From Lacticaseibacillus yichunensis (GTDB taxonomy: Bacteria > Bacillota > Bacilli > Lactobacillales > Lactobacillaceae), in the NCBI RefSeq assembly GCF_003946405.1, contig NZ_RHOG01000026.1, forward strand, positions 1-40,569: a DNA stretch of 40,569 nt, written 5' to 3'. Numbering within the stretch: the first letter of the stretch is position 1; every line of letters starts with the position of its first letter. The notes beneath the pieces were generated by a model. It worked only from the letters and a program-made list of their open reading frames with translations. It had not been told where the DNA came from and did no database searches. A program made the position numbers and the translations under genes. This document shows, piece after piece, positions 34,904-40,569 of this stretch.

Positions 34904-37087
34904 CTAGTTTTCCTCCACTTCGGGTTGTTCTTGTCCTGCTTTGATCGTGACGCTGTAATGCCGGCCGTGATAGCCGACGTGAAAACGCATCGCGCGCCAC
35001 TGCGGCGGGAGCTGGTTCTTGAATTCAAGCTGCCCATCGCGCACCTGCATCCCGGCAAAGCCGCGCATCGCGACCAGCCAGGCGCCCCCATTTGCGGCGG
35101 GGTGGGTGCCGCCGATGTAGATCGACCCAGCCCAGTGTTTGGACTGCCCGGTCAGATCCACCGTTGCCGTTTTGACGAAAAAGTCGTGGGCGGCGTCCCC
35201 CAGCCCAAGCCGCGCCGCTTCGATCGCGTACATACTCCAGCTGAGCGAGGAGCCATGCTCGGTGCGCGGCTCATAGTAGGCATAATTTTGCTGGTGGGTT
35301 TCAGGGGAATAGTCTTGCGGGAAAAGCGCGAGCATCATCATCACATCGGCCTGCTTGATCACCTGTGTCTGCGAGGCTACGCCATACGCGCCGCCCCAAT
35401 ATTCACGCGGATCCAGCAGCCGGCTGCGCACGGCCTCGACCGTGGTGTCTTCGAGGCCAAAATAACCGTCGAATTGGGCGATCACGCCGTCTTTGACCAG
35501 CGGCTGTTTCAACTTCGGCAGGCTGGCCGCGATCAATTGTGGCAAGGCGGCGTAATGAAGCTGGTCGAGCATTGTCTTGAGGGCGGTCGGGGCCTGTTTT
35601 TGCAGCCAAGCGATCACCGCAAGCGCCGCGCGCCAGGTCTCCTCGATGATCTTGTTGGTGTAGGCGTTGTTGTTGACGCGTTCGTGGTATTCGTCCGGCC
35701 CGATGACGTCATCGCAAACGATCGTGTCATCCAGCAGGCCCTGTTTGACGTAATCCAGGTAAAAACGGGCACATTCCAGAATCACTTCGGCGCCGCCGGA
35801 CAACAGCAGTTTCGGATCGTTCAGCCACTGGGCAGTCTGCCAGATCGACAGCGCGATCGCCCCGGAAATGTGGACCTGTTTGTCCCGAAAATACGTCCGC
35901 ATCGGCCGCTTTGTGAATACATCGGTGACATTGAAATCGGAGGTGGCGTCAAAGCCATTCTCCTGGCTTTCCCAGGCGTAAAACGCGCCTTGGAAACCGT
36001 AACTAGCCGCTTTTTGCTTCGCCGCTTGCAGCCCGCGGATCCGGTAGCCCACCAAACTGCGGGCCGTTTCGGCATCCGTCGCCAGGAAAAATGGCAACAT
36101 GAACATTTCCGTGTCCCAGAAAATGGCGCCTTTGTAGGTTTGCCCGGACAGGCCGCGCGCGGGAATCGACTGATCCGCAACGCCATGCGGGGCGATCGCA
36201 AGCAGCTGATAGAGGCTGTAGCGCAGGGCCCGCTGATCATCGACCGGGCCGTCGATCGCGATATCGCTTTGCGCCCACCACTTGGCCCAAACGGCTTCAT
36301 GCGCCGCCTGCCACGTGGCGAAATCACTGGCCTTTACCCCGCGCATCGCCAGGGCAATCGCGTTGTCGTCGCGCTCAGTCTCGCTGACGCCGAAAAAGAC
36401 GGTCAGGGTGACCGGCACGTTTGCCGTCAGGTGTAGCTGATAATTGCGGAACAAGCCGGTCGTGGCGCGCTCGATGCTGGATTCAGCCGGCGCATCCAGG
36501 AATTGCTTCTGCCAAACGGCGATCGGGACACATTTTTCCCCGGTCCGGGCGAAGACGCAGAACGTGTCATCTTGGACGGTCTGGGCGTAGTGGAATAAAT
36601 GCGGCCCGTTGATGTCCCACACATCGTGATCGATGCCGGCGCGCAAGGTGAAGTCCCCGGCAAAATCCGCCTCGACGTGATATTGCAGCGCGCCGTAATG
36701 CGTGGCGGCGGCGCTCAAGAAGCGCTCGCTGGTGATCGTCACGGTACCTTCAGGGGCTTGGAAAACTGTGTGGCGGCTCACCTTGGCATGCTGGCAATCC
36801 AGGGTCATCGTGTGCGTCAGCGGGGATTGTTTGAGCACGCTGAAGGCCTGATCGCCGCGCGTCAGGGTGATCGCCATTGGGTCCGGGGCGTTGACGGTCT
36901 CACGCCATTTGTCGCCATTGCGGTCATACACGCCGCCGAGGTTCAAGGCGACCAGTTGTTTTTTGCCATACTCTTCAAGGACGCCGCGGTAGCCCATATA
37001 GCCGTTGGCGAGCATGAACCGGTTGCCCAAGCCATTGAGATCCTCGGGGTCGTAACCGGTCTGTGTAAATAGCCAATCCGAATTCAT
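34904..37087 (-). CDS. GH65 phosphorylase, maltose/kojibiose/nigerose phosphorylase-like
   Basis: A 727-residue cytoplasmic GH65 enzyme. It begins with the usual ESLFALGNG-like segment (GLGNRFMLANGYMGYRG, 19-35), has IFWDTEMFMLPFFL (322-335), and CDDVIGPDEYHERVNNNAYT (458-477) with catalytic acid Glu466, then QADVMMMLALFPQDY and EHGSSLSWSMYA. It would phosphorolyse an alpha-glucosyl disaccharide to beta-glucose-1-phosphate and a free sugar. It forms a translationally coupled pair with the second GH65 gene and is followed by pgmB. Exact linkage cannot be read from the sequence. ATG 37087 follows GGAGGAG. Confidence 0.9.
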   Translation of the reverse strand: MNSDWLFTQTGYDPEDLNGLGNRFMLANGYMGYRGVLEEYGKKQLVALNLGGVYDRNGDKWRETVNAPDPMAITLTRGDQAFSVLKQSPLTHTMTLDCQHAKVSRHTVFQAPEGTVTITSERFLSAAATHYGALQYHVEADFAGDFTLRAGIDHDVWDINGPHLFHYAQTVQDDTFCVFARTGEKCVPIAVWQKQFLDAPAESSIERATTGLFRNYQLHLTANVPVTLTVFFGVSETERDDNAIALAMRGVKASDFATWQAAHEAVWAKWWAQSDIAIDGPVDDQRALRYSLYQLLAIAPHGVADQSIPARGLSGQTYKGAIFWDTEMFMLPFFLATDAETARSLVGYRIRGLQAAKQKAASYGFQGAFYAWESQENGFDATSDFNVTDVFTKRPMRTYFRDKQVHISGAIALSIWQTAQWLNDPKLLLSGGAEVILECARFYLDYVKQGLLDDTIVCDDVIGPDEYHERVNNNAYTNKIIEETWRAALAVIAWLQKQAPTALKTMLDQLHYAALPQLIAASLPKLKQPLVKDGVIAQFDGYFGLEDTTVEAVRSRLLDPREYWGGAYGVASQTQVIKQADVMMMLALFPQDYSPETHQQNYAYYEPRTEHGSSLSWSMYAIEAARLGLGDAAHDFFVKTATVDLTGQSKHWAGSIYIGGTHPAANGGAWLVAMRGFAGMQVRDGQLEFKNQLPPQWRAMRFHVGYHGRHYSVTIKAGQEQPEVEEN

Positions 37088-37106
37088 TGTCTCCTCCTAG
37101 TTAGGT

Positions 37107-37748
37107 TCATGCAGCCCGTACTGCATTTGGCTCAACGCGCGCGACGATCTGTTTGAAGATCAGGGACTGCAGCCAGATGCAAACGCCGAAGCCCAGGAAC
37201 GTGAACCAAAAGATCAACGTCCAAATGCCAACGCTCCCGGCCATCAATAAGATCAGTGGAAAAACAGACGCAAGCACCAATAGCGCGCACCAGCCGACGT
37301 GATGCAGCAAAATGATCAGCAGATTGTGCGTCGCGTGGCCGATCGTTTCGGTGTATCGACTGAGATACGGCGGCAGCATGCTCAAGATCGCCAAGGCAAA
37401 AATGGCAAGGACGATCAAGAGATTGCCGAACACGAGATGCAGCACGACCGGCAACTTGATCAGATATTTCAGGTCAAAGAACAAAACAAGCAGTACCGCC
37501 GCCACGATCAGGCTCCAGGCAACACCTTGCTTCAGATTGGCCTTGAAATAGTGCCAGTAATCATGGATGACCTTGGTCTCCTGATTATCGTAAATGCGCG
37601 CCATCACGGCATTGCCAGCCATGAGCGAGGCCCCGATCGTCACAACTGGCAAGCTGGTGAGCAGCATGCAGAAGTGCAGGAGCCAGACGTTGGTGACATT
37701 TTCCAGAAGCCGCATGAAAGAGCTGTTGTATGAAAGAATCTGTTTCAT
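37107..37748 (-). CDS. DUF624 (YesL-like) membrane protein
   Basis: A 213-residue membrane protein of the YesL/DUF624 family with the classic start NVTNVWLLHFCMLLTSLPVV followed by TIGASLMAGNAVMARI, then KANLKQGVAWSLIVAAVLLV and three more hydrophobic stretches. It lies between the binding-protein gene and the GH65 genes, 19 bp before the latter. AGGAGATC precedes ATG 37748. The family is always seen near such importers, but its role is not established. It is divergent in sequence from the DUF624 protein at 28244. Confidence 0.85.
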   Translation of the reverse strand: MKQILSYNSSFMRLLENVTNVWLLHFCMLLTSLPVVTIGASLMAGNAVMARIYDNQETKVIHDYWHYFKANLKQGVAWSLIVAAVLLVLFFDLKYLIKLPVVLHLVFGNLLIVLAIFALAILSMLPPYLSRYTETIGHATHNLLIILLHHVGWCALLVLASVFPLILLMAGSVGIWTLIFWFTFLGFGVCIWLQSLIFKQIVARVEPNAVRAA

Positions 37749-37801
37749 GATTGATCTCCTATTTGAAAAGGGTGCGGAGCGGGGTGTTGCCTTTACCTTG
37801 C

Positions 37802-37851
37802 AAAAAGGCGAGGCGGGTTCAAAACAAAAATGTTTTGTCCACAGCCTCGCC
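37802..37851 (-). terminator. Terminator or attenuator after the binding-protein gene
   Basis: Read leftward, GGCGAGGC (37851-37844) pairs with GCCTCGCC (37814-37807), with an inner ACAAAACA/TGTTTTG hairpin, followed by five T (37806-37802). It lies between the binding-protein gene and the downstream DUF624 and GH65 genes, so it would keep enzyme expression below binding-protein expression. Confidence 0.75.
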
Positions 37852-37879
37852 AGTCTGTCCGCTTTACAGCAGTATTGGT

Positions 37880-39445
37880 TTACTTATTGATGGTCTTTTC
37901 GTAGCGGTCATAAGCCGTCTTTTGAATCTTGACAAAGTCCTTGAGACCCATCTGATTCAGCTTGGAAATGTAGCCATCCCATTCCTTATCAACGCCGCCC
38001 TTGGTGACCCACTTCGAGGACATCTGGGTGACATAGCTGCTGATATCGGTGTATTGCTGGGACGTGGTCTGCAGTTCTTCAGGCGAGAAGGTGACATTCG
38101 GGAAGGCCGGACGCGCATATTGCTTGTATTGCGCATCGAGCTGAAGCTTGGTGTAATCCCCGTTGTCCTTTGGCAGGATGACTTTCTTGTCAAATGAAGG
38201 ATCGGAGTACTTCGGCCCAAAGTCGCGGAAGGAGTTGGTCCAGGCAAAAATATCACTGGATTGGCCCTTTGGCGGGGTGAGGACTTGGATGTCGCCGTTG
38301 TCGAGTTTCTTGGTCCCAACGCCGAACGAACCGTAGTAGGTCTGAATTGTGGCATCGTTGGTGTAGTACTTGTCGGCCCACTTCATCAGCTTGTCGACGT
38401 TCTTGGCATGCGTGGTCACAAGGAACTCATTGCGAGAATAGTTCCAGTGATCTGGATCTGAGTTGACGTAGCGGTTGCCATCAGGGCCTTTCAGCGGCGG
38501 CAATGCGACATACTGACTCGCGTTGGCACCGAAGATCGCATCTGCGGTCCAGCCGGCTGCAACCCCAACGATCGCGGTCTTGGCCTGAACCTTGGCTTGC
38601 GCCTGAGAAACATCTTCCGTGAAGATCTGTGGATCGATCAAACCGTTCTTATAAGCAGAGGCCATCCAGGAGATACCCTCTTTGTAGTTATCCGTGGTCG
38701 GCTGATAAACAGGGGTGTCGCCATCCATGACCATGTTTTGCGCAGAGGTGTTTGGTGAAGTGATGCCAAATGGCTGGATGAAGTTCAAGATCGCGTCATC
38801 GTTGCCGGCGCCATAAGGAATCTCGTCTTTTTTGCCGTTGCCGTTTGGATCGTCGTTCTTAAACGCGGTCAGGACTTTGATGAAGTCTTGATACGTGTCA
38901 GGCATCTTGAGGCCGAGCTTATCAAGCCAGGTCTTGTTGATGAACAGCTGGTTGGTGATCGTTGGCCGCATCGGGGACTTCTTTGGCAGGCTGTAGATAT
39001 GGCCATCAGGTGAGGTGACCATGGCCTTCAAAGCCGGATCCTTTTCAAAAGCCTTCTTCAGATTCGGCATATCCTTGTCGATGTAATCTTCAAGTGCGAT
39101 GAAGCTGTCCTGGTTCTTCGCAACTTCCGCGTCAGTCAAGCAGATATCGCCCCAGAAAGCATCGGGCAGATCACCGCCGGACATGACAACGGACTTCTTG
39201 TCGCCCCAGTCGGAGTTCAAATAAGTATTCCATTTAACCTTGATCTTCGAGTCCTTTTCCGTCTTGGCGACGAAGCCCTTCAGGAAGTCGTTCCCCCAAT
39301 CGGACCAACGGACTGTGGCAATCGTATATGATGGCGTACCGGAAGTGGTCGTTTTGTCAGCGGATTTGTTGCCACAAGCGGCAAGCATGAGCACACTGGC
39401 AGCGGCCAAAAGACCGGCACTGAGCAATTTCTTACTCAATTTCAT
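37880..39445 (-). CDS. LplA-type sugar ABC transporter substrate-binding lipoprotein
   Basis: A 521-residue binding lipoprotein with MKLSKKLLSAGLLAAASV and lipobox LAAC (Cys24). It shares the DDPNGNGKKDEIPYG calcium-loop motif and SPDGHIYSLP with the binding protein at 19357 but is clearly distinct in sequence. Context with GH65 phosphorylases and pgmB points to an alpha-glucosyl di- or oligosaccharide. The ribosome binding site GGGGAGGAAA precedes ATG 39445. It follows its permease gene by about 34 bp. Confidence 0.9.
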   Translation of the reverse strand: MKLSKKLLSAGLLAAASVLMLAACGNKSADKTTTSGTPSYTIATVRWSDWGNDFLKGFVAKTEKDSKIKVKWNTYLNSDWGDKKSVVMSGGDLPDAFWGDICLTDAEVAKNQDSFIALEDYIDKDMPNLKKAFEKDPALKAMVTSPDGHIYSLPKKSPMRPTITNQLFINKTWLDKLGLKMPDTYQDFIKVLTAFKNDDPNGNGKKDEIPYGAGNDDAILNFIQPFGITSPNTSAQNMVMDGDTPVYQPTTDNYKEGISWMASAYKNGLIDPQIFTEDVSQAQAKVQAKTAIVGVAAGWTADAIFGANASQYVALPPLKGPDGNRYVNSDPDHWNYSRNEFLVTTHAKNVDKLMKWADKYYTNDATIQTYYGSFGVGTKKLDNGDIQVLTPPKGQSSDIFAWTNSFRDFGPKYSDPSFDKKVILPKDNGDYTKLQLDAQYKQYARPAFPNVTFSPEELQTTSQQYTDISSYVTQMSSKWVTKGGVDKEWDGYISKLNQMGLKDFVKIQKTAYDRYEKTINK

Positions 39446-39479
39446 GACTGTATTTCCTCCCCTAATTGAAATTCCCTAA

Positions 39480-40403
39480 TTACCCTTTAACTGAACCTAA
39501 CATAACGCCCTGGTTGAAGTATTTCTGCAAAAATGGATACAGTGCCATGATCGGCAAGGTGGAGATCACGATCGATGCGTATTTCATCATGTCTGACAAC
39601 TGTTGAAGCTCGGCTGCCAGCTGCCCGGTGGTGTTGCCGGCCAGTTGCTGATTGGAGATCAAGATGCGCCGCAAGATGAGCTGCAATGGCTGCAGGTTCT
39701 CGTTTTGCAAATAGATCAACGCGTTGAACCACTGATTCCAGATCCCAACGGCCGTCCATAACCCGATGACCGCAAGCACCGCCTTAGACAACGGTAACAC
39801 GATACGCGCAAAATAGCGGAAGGTTCCTGAACCATCCAACTGGGCCGCTTCCCAGAGACTGTCAGGAATGCTGGACTGGAAGAACGTTCGCGCCACGATG
39901 ATGTTGTAAGGTGAGACAGCGAACGGAATGATCATGACCCAGAAGTTGTTGACCAAGCCAACACTTTTGACGGTCAAATAGATCGGGACCAACCCGCCGC
40001 TGATGAACATCGGAATGACGTAAAACACGTTCAACCATTTACGCCCGCTCAGATCTTTGCGAGACAGTGCGTAGCCGGCTGGAATGTTGACCAGCAGGCC
40101 GAACAAGGTGCCAATCGCCGTGTACAAAATGGTGTTGAGATAACTGCGCCAAATGATCGGTTGTTCAAACAGCGCGTTGTACCCTTTAAACGTCCATTGC
40201 CGCGGCCAGAACCAGACCTCACCGTTCGCCACATCAGCAGGATTACTGAACGACGCAATGATGATGAACCAGAGCGGGTAGATGATCGCGAGAATCATGA
40301 GTGCAGCGACAACGTAGATGATGATCTGAAAGGCCAAGTCTTTGCCGGCCGGTTTGACGTGCATGTGTTTTTCTCGCGGCTTTTTAGAAAGCGACATTGC
40401 CAT
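39480..40403 (-). CDS. LplC/YtcP-type sugar ABC transporter permease
   Basis: A 307-residue membrane protein of the LplC group: SFSNPADVANGEVWFWPRQWT, RKDLSGRKWLNVFYVIPMF, the EAA loop WEAAQLDGSGTFRYFARIVLP, and the ending YFNQGVMLGSVKG. It works with the truncated LplB-type permease just upstream and the binding protein just downstream. ATG 40403 follows AAGGAGGGGG. A later start at the Met within KHMHVKP is possible but has no ribosome binding site. Confidence 0.93.
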   Translation of the reverse strand: MAMSLSKKPREKHMHVKPAGKDLAFQIIIYVVAALMILAIIYPLWFIIIASFSNPADVANGEVWFWPRQWTFKGYNALFEQPIIWRSYLNTILYTAIGTLFGLLVNIPAGYALSRKDLSGRKWLNVFYVIPMFISGGLVPIYLTVKSVGLVNNFWVMIIPFAVSPYNIIVARTFFQSSIPDSLWEAAQLDGSGTFRYFARIVLPLSKAVLAVIGLWTAVGIWNQWFNALIYLQNENLQPLQLILRRILISNQQLAGNTTGQLAAELQQLSDMMKYASIVISTLPIMALYPFLQKYFNQGVMLGSVKG

Positions 40404-40418
40404 TTTTCCCCCTCCTTA

Positions 40419-40499
40419 TCAAAATAGTGTCGTATCTGTGGTCTTTTTCGAGATCCAGTTGACTGCCAGCAGTAAGATCACGTTGATGACGGCCTGGAT
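40419..40499 (-). pseudogene. LplB-type permease, only the C-terminal end present
   Basis: The minus strand before the TGA at 40421-40419 encodes QAVINVILLLAVNWISKK plus TTDTTLF, the counterpart of NSLINAVLLIAVNQLARK at the end of the LplB-type permease at 22001. Going upstream, similarity stops at about 40497 and a TGA follows two codons later in the same frame. So this is either a gene cut by an insertion or rearrangement, or an assembly end error. A full gene would be about 300 residues. Confidence 0.75.
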
Positions 40500-40569
40500 T
40501 ATTCACCTCGGTATTTGGGACATGAAATCGCATCTGGCCGGTCTGAAAGCAACGTTTGGAGCGTTGCGA
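40500..40569 (+). other. Unexplained sequence abutting the cut permease gene
   Basis: Seventy bases at the window end do not continue the permease. The plus strand is open throughout and reads IHLGIWDMKSHLAG and onward, which could be the edge of another gene or of an insertion sequence. I recognise neither. Confidence 0.3.

Noticed and set aside
34903-35091. Upstream extension of the second GH65 frame
   Set aside because: It overlaps the end of the first GH65 gene in another frame. ATG 34902 has the ribosome binding site and the family N-terminus.
32884-36436. Very long plus-strand open frames opposite the two GH65 genes
   Set aside because: High-GC antisense frames of real genes. The GH65 proteins on the minus strand have full family motifs and ribosome binding sites, and the opposite frames resemble nothing.

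Overview
The window looks like chromosomal DNA of a GC-rich lactic acid bacterium. Lactobacillaceae of the Lacticaseibacillus or Schleiferilactobacillus kind is my best guess. The grounds are strong AGGAGG ribosome binding sites, CcpA-type cre sites, LplABC/YesL-type sugar importers and lactobacillus-style fucose and GH65 genes; this is inference, since there is no rRNA or marker gene. I saw no tRNA, rRNA or CRISPR array.

Region 1 (1 to about 4,780) is lower in GC than the rest. It is the integrase end of a Tn916-like integrative and mobilizable or conjugative element: an oriT-like GC stem, a MobT/Orf20-type relaxase, a DUF3173 protein and a tyrosine integrase, preceded by a broken IS66 transposase and a reductase remnant. 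Its edge cuts off the C-terminus of an AraC-family regulator (4708-5358).

Region 2 (5,374-18,388) is a fucosyl-oligosaccharide locus. It holds a GH29 fucosidase, a DeoR/GlpR-type regulator, an ABC importer (binding protein and two permeases), a putative GH151 fucosidase, a RhaB-like kinase (probable L-fuculokinase), L-fucose isomerase, a second DeoR-type regulator and an L-fuculose-1-phosphate aldolase. Together these would import a fucosylated glycan, release fucose inside the cell and split it to DHAP and lactaldehyde.

Region 3 (19,357-31,246) is a second glycan locus. A leftward operon carries a GH29 fucosidase and an LplABC-like importer. A divergent rightward group carries a GH18 enzyme, a small membrane-anchored protein, a GH20 hexosaminidase, a DUF624 (YesL-like) membrane protein and a membrane-bound AraC-type regulator. 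None of the glycosidases has a signal peptide, so the likely substrate is an imported fucosylated GlcNAc-containing oligosaccharide.

Region 4 (31,920-40,499, leftward) is a disaccharide phosphorolysis operon: a truncated permease, a second permease, a binding protein, a second DUF624 protein, two GH65 enzymes and beta-phosphoglucomutase. The last 70 bases do not continue the permease gene.

None of the three importers comes with an ATPase gene, so a shared MsmK/MalK-type ATPase elsewhere is expected. The most striking non-coding feature is a family of about 121-124 bp intergenic repeats: 13 complete units, one inverted decayed unit and one fragment at four places. Each unit folds into a long stem whose arms differ between units but remain complementary, so base pairing has been conserved while sequence changed.
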